From Certhia americana (lineage: Eukaryota; Chordata; Aves; Passeriformes; Certhiidae), in assembly GCA_018697195.1 (NCBI GenBank), contig CM031857.1:50613471-50677470 (forward strand): a DNA stretch of 64,000 nucleotides. The letters are read 5' to 3'. Position 1 is the stretch's first letter. The number at the start of each line of letters is the position of its first letter. Position numbers and translations under genes: made by a program. The notes below the pieces were generated by a model. That model did no database searches. It saw only the letters and a program-made list of their open reading frames with translations, and had not been told where the DNA came from. Below are positions 52,632-63,965 of the stretch, piece by piece.

Positions 52632-53018
52632 AAACATAGAATGGCCTGTGTTGGAAGGGACTTTAAACATCACCTAGCTCCACCCCTCTCCCCATGGGCA
52701 GGGACGCCACTCACTAGATCAGGTTGCTCAAGGCCCTATCCAGCCTGATCTTGAACACTTCCAGGGTTGGACCATCCACAACCTCTCTGAGCAACCTGTT
52801 GCAGCGCATCACTATCCTCACAGTAAAGAATTTATTCCTAACAACTAATGTAAATGCCTCCTCTTTTACTTTAAAAATGTTCCCCCTTGTCCTACCAACC
52901 TGCCTGTGTAAAATGTCACATTTCTCTTCTTTATAAGGTCTCATTAGGTACTGGAAGGCTGTGATAAGATCTCCCCAGAGCCTTCTTCAGGCTAAACAGA
53001 CACAACTCGCTCTGCCTA
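52632..53018 (-). mobile_element. CR1 LINE fragment, minus strand, third copy
   Basis: CATAGAATGGCCTGTGTTGG, TCACTAGATCAGGTTGCTCA, ATCTTGAACACTTCCAGGGT and CTCTGAGCAACCTGTTGCAG appear in canonical reversed CR1 order, then AGCCTTCTTCAGGCTAAACA near 52,979. Short open frames on both strands here are relics of the repeat. It is the third minus-strand CR1 within 2.7 kb. Confidence 0.94.
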
Positions 53019-53356
53019 TTATGTTGTAAGTTTTTCAAGTGAGACAACACTGACCATAAATTAAATTCTTTTGCCTACTGTGGAGACAGTTGGACATGAC
53101 TTTACTCAAGACTCTCAGGTCTTAAGTGTGACATTTGGGGAGGGGGGCTGTCCCACCTCAAATTCCACTTATGTCTTTGCTTTAGACTCTCTGTGGACTT
53201 TCCTGTAATATGATCCCTCTATCTTCAAATGTTTAGTGGAAGAAAATCTTCTCATGCTACAGTTGGACAAACACAATAAACTTCACAGACCCAAGACACA
53301 GAGGTCCTTTTCCTCTTCTAAAATCTTTCTATTTCTATATAGATAGGGGCATCTAA
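53019..53356. other. Intergenic DNA, nothing identified
   Basis: No coding signal or repeat recognised. Confidence 0.5.
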
Positions 53357-53530
53357 ACTACGAACCCCATCATGTCCCTTGCCATCTTGTTCCAAAACTG
53401 CACCTGTTTTCCAACTTCTGGGAAAAAATTCTATAAGAAATCAACCCAACCCCCAACAGCATCAAAAACTACGAACCCCATCAGGTCCACTTGTCCATCT
53501 TTTGTTCCAAAACATTTCACATGTTTTCAC
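53357..53530. repeat. Degenerate direct repeat, 111-bp spacing
   Basis: ACTACGAACCCCATCA occurs at 53,357-53,372 and at 53,468-53,483. After each copy the text stays similar (GTCCCTTGCCATCTTGTTCC against GTCCACTTGTCCATCTTTTG), then AAAAC and a CACCTGTTTT/CACATGTTTT pair. It looks like an old tandem duplication with indels, about 1.5 copies visible. Confidence 0.8.
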
Positions 53531-54781
53531 AAAACATGATTAATAGATAGAGATCAAATGTGTTTCTGAAGGCAAGAACATCAATCTGCAAAAAGGGATG
53601 GCCAAGTATTAAAATTCTATGACAGTGTATTTAGCATCTGCCGTAAGATACGATGCCATGCATTCCTTATTGCATACAGAAACAAGCATGACCTACTGCT
53701 TCAGTACTTTATTGGTGTTTGGTTCTTGAAGGTATTTGCCTCAGAAATCTGTTACAAACAGTACCCTGAGGTCTTTTATCTGATTCTATGAACTATGAGA
53801 AAAGACGGACATATATTGCTATTTCCATTTTTCTCTTGTTTTTCCAGTGAATTTTTCCGAATCAGTTCTCCATGGGAAGATCAAGTCCAAGACTTACGTG
53901 GAGTTATGCCAACAGAGAATTTGGCCCCAGGTTTCTTTTTGTGTATGATGAATTGACAGTCTTGTACCTGTAGCCAAAGGGAGCAGATGGAAGAAATTAC
54001 AGAGACAATTTTGTTCTAGTAGTATGCTTCAAAAAACTGAAAAATATTGCAGGGAAGTTTTTCCCTCATGATTTTATATATCAGATGGAGGTATTAGGAA
54101 GCTAGAAGTGCTTGTTTTAGCACAGTTTTCCAGTATCATTTTGATAACAACCCATGCATTAGTGGTTTTGTTGTTCCTGTTCCTCTCAAGTTTGGGGGGA
54201 AAAAAAATAGAGGTATAGGTACTAACATTCTGTTATATTTTTTTTAACTACAGTGAACTCCGCTGATTACCCTAATTATGGCTAATGCAGGACCCCTGGG
54301 ATTCAATCAAGTCTCCTGCTGTGGATCTGGAGGACTCAAGCCTAATTTACAGACACAAGTCTGGAGCCTATTCCTTGCTGATCCAGCTGTAAATGGATAT
54401 GGAATCATGGCCAGACAGGCTGCAAGCTACTGTCTACAATAACCACAATGCCGTTTCCAAACCAATACAGCAGCCTTTTCAAGATACTTGTCTCATAAAT
54501 CTCATATTCACTAGGATATTCAGCTACTAGTCTGAATGAAATCTCCTACAAATGTCACTATGAAAGAGTCAGCTTTAGAAGAAACTGTAGTATGAACAGG
54601 AAAAAGATTTTCCTCATGTTATTTAATAATATGAAATTGCCCAGAAAAGTCAGAAGGTTCCAACTAGCCCAGGATTCAGCCTTCCAAAGGTGTTACTGTA
54701 CTGCTTGTCACAGGTACCACTTGATATGTGGCACATTTGGCCTCAGTGTAGCTGTTCCTCTTGGCAATAACTGTCCTTTTC
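53531..54781. other. Intergenic DNA, no gene seen
   Basis: I recognise nothing, apart from a T run near 54,238. Confidence 0.5.
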
Positions 54782-55237
54782 TGTAGATTCCCCTGTTCCT
54801 CCACCCCCCCACAAGCTGCCAGCTCAGATTTAGGGGGAGTATTGGAAGAGGGGAACTACAGGATAGGGTAGAGAGAGTTACAAAAGAGGCCCCTTACCCC
54901 AGGATGTATTCCAAGGCTTTATTCTATAAAGGGAATCCGGAGGCAAGAAGGAGAATCACATGGGGGAGAGAGGTTTTTATCACCTCTGGGGTCGGGGTCA
55001 GGTTACCTGGCCGATGGCCATAGGTCAGGAGACAAGGGGGCAGGTAACCCAGGCCAGGTTACAGTTTCTGGGGGAGGGGTTTTGGGGGAGAGAACATTCC
55101 CAAAAGGGATACAACACTTTTCCTAGAAGCATGGATCATAATTGCCAATATCCAACAACTGGTAATAGGACTGGTGTTTCTGGAAATCACAGAATCTGAA
55201 TACAAGGGCAGTGATAGACAAGGCCCTAGGAAACCCC
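54782..55237 (-). mobile_element. Retroviral-type LTR, minus strand
   Basis: Read on the minus strand this 456-base GC-rich block has LTR architecture. It begins TGGGGTTTCC and ends GGGAATCTACA, giving TG...CA termini with a 7/10 imperfect inverted repeat. A TATA-like GATAAAAACC (near 54,974 on plus) is followed ~60 bases later by AATAAAGCCTTGG (AATAAA at about 54,922-54,927), in the right order for a U3/R boundary and poly(A) signal, and then ~140 bases of U5. A purine-rich stretch abuts its U3 side. No matching second LTR or coding remnant of gag, pol or env is visible, so it looks like the 3' end of a truncated endogenous retrovirus. Family not identified. Confidence 0.6.
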
Positions 55238-55268
55238 AGCACCTCCCTTCTTTATTCCCTTTTCTCCC
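55238..55268 (-). other. Putative polypurine tract beside the LTR
   Basis: On the minus strand the sequence just upstream of the LTR start is almost all purine (GGGAGAAAAGGGAATAAAG, then AAGGGAGGTGC). Retroviruses prime plus-strand DNA from such a tract directly before U3, so its position supports the LTR boundary at 55,237. It also argues that this is a 3' LTR, not a solo one. Confidence 0.5.
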
Positions 55269-55834
55269 ATTCACTGACAAAAGCACCATCCAGTGGAGTT
55301 GGAGCAACATTAGTTAATCTTGTGACAGCAGCCAAACTTCAAAGGTGCCAGGAACAGATGGTAATATCCCCTAGTTAAGGGATGTTTGGTGAAACACGTT
55401 ATAGAGCAGATTGTGGCACTGAATTCAGTAAGGCTAGTTTTCTCTTGAGAGGAAAAAAAAAAAAAAAAAAAAAAGAAATAAAAGGAAGAAAACAACAACA
55501 GTCCCCAGGAGAACAGTGGTTAGCATACTTGATGAAGGCAATAAGAACAGTACACTCACAGTAGTACTTCCTCCAAATGTTCTCATGGCAATCATCCAGC
55601 AAATAATCAGTTGAGGACTTCCTGAGCCAGAGATATTGTCACTATGTATATTACAACTTTATTATTCAGTTGTTTAATACAATTGTGGTGTACACAATAG
55701 ATATTTTAAACATATGTTGTATACCACTATGTATAGTACTACTGCACATAATACAGTAGGTTCACATTTTACTTTGGCAGAAGTTCTCTTTCATGAAATT
55801 GTCCAGTCACTCTTTGAATTATGGAAAAAATAAA
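55269..55834. other. Spacer, possible ERV internal relic, and A22 run
   Basis: If the LTR call is right, the first few hundred bases would be internal retroviral sequence, but no retroviral protein motif is visible in any frame. A run of 22 A residues lies at 55,453-55,474. Confidence 0.4.
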
Positions 55835-56220
55835 AACTTGCAGCATCCACAACTTTCTGCAGGGAAACTTTTCACAGCTTGATTGAATATTGTATGAAAA
55901 TTCACCTCCTTTGTTTGTTTTTATCTAGTCATCTACTTGTTTCATTTGAAGGTCTCTTGCTTTTGTATTGTATGAAACAGTTTATAATAAAAATTTATAA
56001 CTGTCTTTTCTAGCCACTTGTTTTCTACCACCTCAGTGATCTCTCAGTCAGTTTATTCAACTTGTCTATTTATTTTATAGCAGTTCTATTCCTTTGATTG
56101 TCCTTTTGCCTTATCTCTGTACCTCTTCCAGTTTTGTCATCATCCTTGAGATAGAATCAGAACTGTACTGGACACCTCCAAGAGGCATACTGGAGGTGCT
56201 CATTCTACATTTAGAGTCAC
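55835..56220 (-). mobile_element. Ancient CR1-group LINE remnant, minus strand
   Basis: In plus-strand reading the order of blocks is that of a reversed old CR1-like 3' region: ACTTTCTGCAGGGAAACTTT near 55,851, GAAGGTCTCTTGCTTTTGTA near 55,949, a TTGTCCTTTTGCCTTATCTCTGTACC stretch near 56,098, then TCTTCCAGTTTTGTCATCAT and AATCAGAACTGTACTGGACA near 56,156. The CTCTTCCAGTTTT / CAGAACTGTAC pair is characteristic of reptile and bird CR1-group elements. Divergence is high, so the insertion is old. Confidence 0.6.
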
Positions 56221-59200
56221 CATATTATTTTCTGTTTTGTTTGCCATTGCTGTGCTAATAATTTTTAATACACTAGCTTTTTGCTTGCAAACATACAAAT
56301 AATAGAAAAAATATTAGAAAAATATTAAGAAAAAAGCCTAGATTATTCCTTAACACCAATAAACTGATGCTGGGATAAGAAATGCAAGAGCAGCAAAGAT
56401 GTTAGAGGTGAAAAGAAGTCATACATATGCTCATAACTCACACATCTTACTGACCCCCGAGGAACTGTCTTAAATGAGAGGTTTTATTAGAAATAAAGTT
56501 TTGATTAACCTCATTATTTCCTTGACAGCATTTACTGCTCTCTGGAAGGGCTGTAATATTTCCAAGAGGCCAGCATTTGAACAGTATTTCAAGACTCACT
56601 GGACCAGAAGGAGATTTGGATTAAGACTCTACAGTTCTCAGAAAGGACAGTCTCCTAAGAAGCTTTAATTATCTGGCTTCTGAGGCTACTACTCCCTCAC
56701 ACTGTTAGCTACCACCCCAGAAGGAGGCACCTCCAGCAATTCCAAGTTTTTTATTTGGAAGGAAATGCTTCCACATTTTATAATTACAATGATCAAGATG
56801 GATTTAATTTTGATTCAGCAAAAGGTTTTGAATAGCGAAGTAATTATTTTAGTTCTGTGTTTTCCATACAGATTTGGTTGGAGTCAACACAAACACAAGG
56901 CACTATTTGGAGAATTGCACTGTGAAGAGGCTTATTCTCAGAATTTTCATGGCTTTGACAAGTAATTAGGGTTTGAAGTTTGAATCACAACAGGCAGAAT
57001 TTTAATCAGGGAAACAAGAAAATAAATATGTAAAGAACAAAGACAGGTTAGCGTCAACTGAATGATAGCAAAACCAGAAGTGCCATGGTTGTGGTATCAG
57101 AGATTTAGAGATACTTTTATGGCACACATAAGAAAACTGGGAAAGAACACATTTGAAAAAATGTGTCTTTTGAGAATGATTAAAAAAAAATGATAAAGGA
57201 AAGAGCACTAATTAAAAACTAGGAATGGGTGATCCATAACATTTTCAGTACCAGGTTCAGCTTAATTTACTGAAGCCATTCAGAGATGCTGATGCTGAAG
57301 GGACACTTCCAGTTCTCAGCCTTATCTGTGAAACAGATCTGTTGTGGAGAAAATGGAAAAAAAGTAAAAATTTTAAAAGTACATTCACTTGTTCTACATT
57401 TGGACTCACCAAACCAACCTATCTCAGCTTCACCAGAATCATGTGGCACTCACAGTGTCAGGCATCCCTTTCTCAGGAAATTTGGAACATTTTAATTCTC
57501 TGGAGAACCCCCTGAAATTGTCTGAAGTCAATTCTAAATCCCCTATCTTTGAATCAAGAAGATAAGTTAATTTCAAATCAAGACTAGAGTTCACTATTTC
57601 AGTAACAGGTTTCTAGACTTTGCAGGAATGAGGGGGGAAAGAAAGGAAACTAATCCCACTGGATGAAATTATCATTGTTGAAGTTTCTGCTCATATAGGG
57701 GTTGTGAATGGTCTTCCTTCCTTACTGCACTGTAGTTTACTTCCTAAAACCACAATTTTGGAGAGAAGCAAATTCTACTTAGCAGGAGAGCAATGGTCCC
57801 TTCTTGTTATCACATTTTCATTTATCTATTTGATTCTTTTATTATTGTGTTTTGAGAGCAGTGAGAAAGGTTGATTTCTTAGACTTTTTTTTCATTCAGG
57901 CATTTAACAAAGAGATTTTCACCTGTACGGCTTTAACTTATTTAGCCTATTTAACAGGCTTTTAGCTTATTTAGATAATTTTAGCTTATGCCATTTCCTT
58001 GTGATGATTCTTGGCAATGACAGTTGATGATTCTAGGACTTTTGGTAGTCACAGCATGGCAAATGGCAGAGACAGTCTCTGTGTCACAAGAATTTCTGAG
58101 TAACTACCAGACAGAACATGATCCAGGAGGTAAAACATACCTCACCCACATGAGAATAGGAACCTAACACATTTTCTTTTCAAGCAATTTTTCTTGATGG
58201 ATCATACGTCATCCCTCTCCTCTCCTCCCTCTCTCTTCTCTGTGAAGTACAGGTGTCTTTTCTGCAAATAACCTCAAACATTCACAGCTAGACCTGCCAA
58301 AAAAGAAACAGTTTTCCTCAAGCTAGAAGTTTTCAATCTTTAATTTTGGAACATATTAATTTCTTTGGATGGATATCAGTATGGACTGTTATCAGATAGT
58401 GGGACTAGAAAATAATTATCTTTCATACAAAACCTTTAATGGGAAAACCCAGATGAAGTATATTCAGAATTAGAATTCTGTCCAATTTCTTTCTCCTAGG
58501 AAAGAAATTTCCTTCTGGGCCAGAAGTCACAGAAGGGCTCTGAAAAGTAGAAATGACACTCTTCATGTTACAGAGAATTGTGTCAATGTACATTACACTT
58601 CCTGATTTCTGCCAGCTATAAGCCCCTCAGCCAAGCCCTTCTGCTGGGAAGCCTGTCTATTGGCATACACACGGAAAGAGCAAGATGAAATGCTATTTTA
58701 GGAGAGAATGGAATTCAAAGTATAAAAAGCTTCAGAAAGTGAGCTTTGCTGTGAGATTTCTTTGTCCTTCCATGGAGAGGGCTGCCAGAACTAGCAGCAC
58801 CATGGGGTTCCCTGGATCTTAGGAAAGATAGATACACAAAACATTGCCTGTTTCTTCTATTGTACCCACATAATCTGCAGAACCTGTCCCTCACACTGAC
58901 CTTATTGCTGTGGTCTCAGCCTGCTGGACAGTCACTACAGCAGCAACTTCTCTGTAAGAAAATGTTCCTCTTTGCAAGACCATTCAGGTTGGACCATTTC
59001 AGATATATAATTGGTTGTAAACAAAGCTACAAGGTCTTTCTTTGCTGGGCTTCTTTTGAAATGTAAAGTAGCACCATTATCTGAATTGCAGTTTAGTATG
59101 AGCTATGCTTTGCTCTATCTAATTCATACAAGAGTAGATACAAATTCCCAAACTGCTGTCCAATGTGAAGAAATTTAAAAACCTTGTGGAAAGCCCCAGT

Positions 59201-62149
59201 AATAGCACAGAAGAGCACTACTGCTACAAAACTATGGATCCTGTCCTCACAGCTAAGGAAATACCCAGCTGTCAAGTTTGCCACGAGAAGTGGGTATTAG
59301 ATCATCTGATTTGAATCTCCAGTGTTTCACAGGCCATTTCACAGATGTATCACACAGCTCCCCTTTCATTGTGCTATCTTGTGTTTGGCCAAACACATTT
59401 TCCAGCAATTTAGCTAGGTTTGAATCCAAGAAACAGAAAACTGGAGAATCCACCACTGTCTTATCAGCTTAATTCAGCTGTTAATCAGCTTCACTCTTAA
59501 AAATTTGTGCTAATGTCCCATTTAAATCTGTATGACTTTCATTTCCAGAAAATAATGGGGGAGGGGGTTGGTTGGTTTTTGCTTTGGGTTTTTTGGGGCT
59601 TTTTCCTCCTGAGGTTTCCCCCATTTAATTCAACTTAATTTACTAATACTTAAAACTATTATTTTATCTACAAAAACCTACTTATTTTGATGTTGTATCA
59701 TGTGTCCAGTCTTTTTTTTTTTTTTTGAGTGAACTTATATCTCACTCTAAATTCATTCCTTCCCTTAAATCTTTGCTGTAAAGGGTATGTGTGTGGAGGT
59801 GTGGGCTTTATTTGTTTGATTAGTTTTTTGCATATATTAAATTTCTATAAATTAATTTTAAAACTAATGTTCATGTGACTTGTTAGTTCTGATAATGAAT
59901 TTTCACCAGTGTTCTAATGGAAAATGAACTTGTCACCCTAAGTGTGAGCATAGGAAGTCATGTTTTTACCTGAACATGACAGTAAGAGTGTTTCCTGAAA
60001 TGATTGCATGTTGTGACCTTTAAATAATTTTCAGAATAATGTTCTTGCAGTAAAAGTTCACCATTCTGTAAGCTTGGTCTGAATTTCATGTTCTTAGTTT
60101 TTAGTGTGACAAAGTACGTGTTTTGAGGTTGGCAGGAACATAGCCACAGCCTCCTTGTAATTTGCCATAACATGTATCTTCATACAGTCTCAAAATTTCA
60201 TCAGTTCTTTGTATTTACTTTCACATAATTAATTCAAATGTTGAAAATACCAGGACTGCTACTACTCTATGTAAAATCCTGTTACAGATGTTCACACTCA
60301 AGTATACCTGTGTGGACAATTTGTGACTGGAATCTGTTTAAAAATCACTTTCCGCACTATTTTCTTGTTGTTCTTTACTGTTTGTATACAATACCGATTT
60401 TAATCAGAATACACTGATATAATGTCTAATTACTTGACAAAACCTTAATAGCTTACATTTTGTACTTTTCTCAAACAAACATACACTATCTTAAAAATAC
60501 AATTAAAAGATGAGACCAAAACCAGACTCAACTTTAGAAGTTGTATTTCCAATGAAACAAACTTCATTGTCACTTATTCTGTATTTGATATCCAACTCTT
60601 TAATAGTTATAATTCATGTCTATTCTTCACTACTGAAGATTTATATATGTGTGACTTACATCAGGATAACCAGTATATATTGCTTGGGCCTTCATCCCTG
60701 TCTTTGGAATTCTGCTGTCGCATTGATAGTCTTCCTGCCTCCTGGAACAGCTGTGGCAACCTAAGATTTATTAGAAGGGAATTTCAACCAGTTCCTCAGA
60801 TCTCTGGGTACAAATAATACAGGACTGTGGACTCAGCAAAATTTTTCTTTCACAGATGTTCAATATCCCCCTGAGTTGTTAGAGAACTGGAAAACACTCT
60901 TAATTTCCTCTTATGATGGAAAAAAGCATGGTATATTTTCAGTGAATTAACAGAAATCTTTATTGAGCCTCAGGTTTTTTTTTCTCCATAATAACTTTAT
61001 CATCTCCATTTAATAGCAGGCCTAGGAAGAATACATTTTCTAAAAATCTTCAGCTTCTCATTTTCTCCTATGTGATGCTAACATTTTTTCTACATTTCAT
61101 GATCATATATGCCTCCTTACTTATTTTTCATTACATATAATTTAATATTCACAAGGCCTGCCCTGGCTTCACTACTGGGCCAAGACTGGCTCTAAGTCAA
61201 AGCTGTTCTCTCTGATAGATTGGAACTGTCTTTTTTAACTATCTAATAAAATCTTCATTTAAATAAACTATTTTCTTTTTTTCCCCCTAAACTATTTTGC
61301 TCACATTTTTTTTCCTGTTTTAAAGTTAACTCCTATACACGTGACGTGAATCCTTATGTGTAGCGTATGTTTTTTATAATTAGTGTTTAGGGTAATTTTT
61401 TTCCCACAGTGACTGCAATTAGTTTTGATTACTGGCTCCCTGATTTTCTACTCTGTGATTAATTCTTCTTTATCATAACCTGAAACTTAGTATCCCTCAT
61501 GTAAGCAAATTACTATCTCTAATTTTTAGAAGGTATAATAATGTCTTAGTACTGGCAGTCTAAACCCTCCCTTGGTATTCTATGCTTTTAATGTAATAGG
61601 ATGATGTATTTGTTACAAACTGTTAAAAGATCAAAAGTCATGTTGATTTGTCTGACTAGGACATGCCTGAAAGACCATTACTTTAAGTACAGTCACTTTA
61701 TTATGTGGGAGTAAAGAAGCAGATAAGACCAACAAGGCTAAACATAGCTTAAAGAGTAATTCTGGTGGATTACATTAATGCACAAAGTGATGGCTGTCTT
61801 GCCTGTCAGCAAGCTATCAAGAAATTAAGGATACTATAAACAAGCTCATGTCTGATGCTTGACTTGAAGATGGAAATAGGCCCAACTCAGTTGTAATTGG
61901 TCATGTAATTGCAAACATCTGACACACTTAACGCTTGTAACAAGGGATCCAGGTCATGGGGAAACTAGGAGGACTAAACACAGTGAAATAAGTTATTAGC
62001 CTTTGGGGATGCCACTGGGTTGGGGGTCAGGTTTCTTATAGAACTTTTTCCCATAAGTTACTAAGAAACTAATAGATACTAATACTAATAAATACGGAAT
62101 ACTTATAGGTGCTTAAGAAAGACAAAAAAAGTAGCTGAAGTCAGGGAAG
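56221..62149. other. Intergenic AT-rich DNA, no gene seen
   Basis: This is the most AT-rich part of the window. Irregular AGCTTATTTA-like repeats lie at 57,929-57,988, a G/T-rich run at 59,558-59,605 and a T run at 59,711-59,726. No open frame over 90 codons and no recognised repeat was seen. Confidence 0.5.
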
Positions 62150-62807
62150 AGTGGGGCACTTGGCTACACTTTTTCTCTTTGGGGTAGTGTCGTTATTTTA
62201 TTGAGGGACATTGACATCCTATTTGAAATATATTGGCGGCAGGGTAAAGTGATCCTGGCTGGGACAGCTGTGATTGTTTGCGCTTGTTTGGGCATCGGTA
62301 TTTTGTGTGGTTACATGGTTGCCGTTCGTCCTATTCTTGCCGGGAGATTTTATATTTGATCTGGCATTCCGATGAGATGCTCAGCCAGTATGGGATCTTT
62401 CCTACCGCCGTCGTCTGTCCCTTTTTTTTTTTTTCTGTGCTTGCCACTTTCTAGGGAGTTTATTCGACTTTTAATTTCCTTGTCTGCCCTGCCCTGTCCG
62501 GGTAGTCCTGCTGCTCCCCGTTTGCCTCGATGTTCCTTCGTGGTTTTCTGCGCTGGGTTTTACACATGGCCTGTGTCCGCAGTCTCCTGCCTTTGCATGG
62601 TTGACCAATCAACCGCTCCATTTTAGCTGAGCGATGCTCTGAGTACTCTCTTGGTAATCCCGGCCATCCCTCGGGGAGTGGGGATTGTCCCCTCAGCCCT
62701 TAGTTACGGCTTTTGATGTTGTGGAGCTGCCTCCCAAAGGGGTTTCGAGAGTAGGAGATGCCGGTGCGGGATGAGACCGGGTCTGTGGGTTCACGTGTTT
62801 GCGCTGT
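62150..62807. other. CpG-rich segment of unknown origin
   Basis: From about 62,150-62,210 CpG sites appear at several per 100 bases, against well under one per 100 in the preceding 6 kb. The plus strand has an ATG-less open frame of about 70 codons ending with TGA near 62,360. Its last third encodes a hydrophobic, cysteine- and glycine-rich helix followed by a short basic tail, which could be the end of a membrane or envelope-like protein, but I cannot assign it to a family. A T12 run lies near 62,421. It may be part of an insertion, or of the same foreign or mis-joined block as the minisatellite that follows. Confidence 0.4.
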
Positions 62808-63965
62808 GGCTCATGGTCTATGCTCTTGTTCTGTTTGCTGCTTGTTATGGGCCATGGCATTGCTGCTGTCTGGGTGCTGTTAGTGCCATGGCTATTGCTT
62901 GTGTCGTTTGTTGCTTGTTGTTTAGTTGCCATGCTAGTCTGTGGTCTTCTGTTTGCTGTTAGTGCCATGCTATTGTATGTCTTGGTGTTCTGTTTGCTGT
63001 CAATGCCATGGCTATTGCTGCTGTTCTGTTTGAGTTTACTGTTGCCATTGGCTAGTGCTGCTGTTATTGTTTGCGGTTATAGGTCATGGCTATTGTCGCT
63101 TGTTTGTGTGTGGCTGTTTAATTTCAGGGACTTATTGCTGATGTTTCGGTTCGTTTGCTGTCTTAGGGCCATGTTTCTTTGGCTGTCTTGCGTTGATGTA
63201 GTGCCATTGGCTATTGCTGCTGCTGTTCTGTTGGTGTTAGTGCCATGGCTAGTGCGGCTGCGTTTGGCTGTTAATTGCCAGGGATATTGCTTGCTGTGTG
63301 TTTGCGGTTTATTGTGCCAGCTAGTGCTGCTGTCGTTTGCTTTGTTATTGTGCCATTGGATATGCTGCTGCTGTTGCTGTAAGGTGCCATTGGCTTAAGT
63401 GCTGTTTGTTCTGGTTTGTGTTTAAGACATGGCTATGTGCTTGTTCTGTTTGCGTATATTGCCATGGCTTATGGCTTTTGCTGATGTTGCTTGTGTAGCT
63501 GCCATTGGCTATTGCTGCTTTTTGTGTTCTGTTTGTCTGGTAATGCCATGGGCTATTGTCTGTCATGCTGTTGTGTAGGCCTATGGTTATTGCTGCTGTT
63601 CGGTTTTGCTGTTTGTAGGTCCAGGAATGCTCTGCTGTTTATGTTTTGTATGTTAAGTGCCATGGCTCTATTGCGCGTCTGCTTTGCTGTTACTGCCATG
63701 GCTTATTGCCTGCTTGCTGTTATGTTGTTCTGTTAGGTGCCTTTGGGATATTCCTGCGGTTGTGTTTGCTGTTAATTGCATCATGGCTATTGCTGTCTGT
63801 TGGTTTGTCTGTTATAGCCATGGTCTATGCTGTCTGTTTCTGTTTGCTTTAGTCCCATGGATATTTCCGCTTTTGTTGTTTCGGTGATATTCCCATGGTA
63901 TTTATTTGTATGGGGTTTATGGTTGCTTGTTATTGTCTCTATGGCTTATTCTGTTCTGCTGTCTG
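62808..63965. repeat. Degenerate minisatellite, ~37-bp unit, ~30 copies
   Basis: Units begin with GCCATGGCTATTGCTG (often altered to GCCATTGGCTA, GTCATGG or CCCATGG) and end in a G/T-rich part close to TTCTGTTTGCTGTTAGT. Unit starts recur at, for example, 62,885, 62,929, 62,965, 63,006, 63,045, 63,084, 63,202, 63,242, 63,461, 63,659 and 63,694. Spacings are 33-45 bases, averaging about 37; the cleanest unit is 36. Copies differ by many single-base insertions and deletions as well as substitutions. Open frames of up to 199 codons across it, Leu/Ala/Val/Cys-rich, are by-products of the repeat. The array fades just before the window ends. Confidence 0.85.

Noticed and set aside
54775..55265. CCTTTTCT at 54,775-54,782 and 55,258-55,265, considered as target-site duplication of the LTR element
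   Set aside because: The bounded segment does not have TG...CA ends, and the right-hand copy lies within the polypurine tract. Coincidence is likelier.
62799..63398. 199-codon Leu/Ala/Cys-rich open frame resembling a membrane protein
   Set aside because: It is a translation of the degenerate minisatellite; unit boundaries slip between frames, and the hydrophobicity comes from the GCT/GTT/CTG-rich unit.
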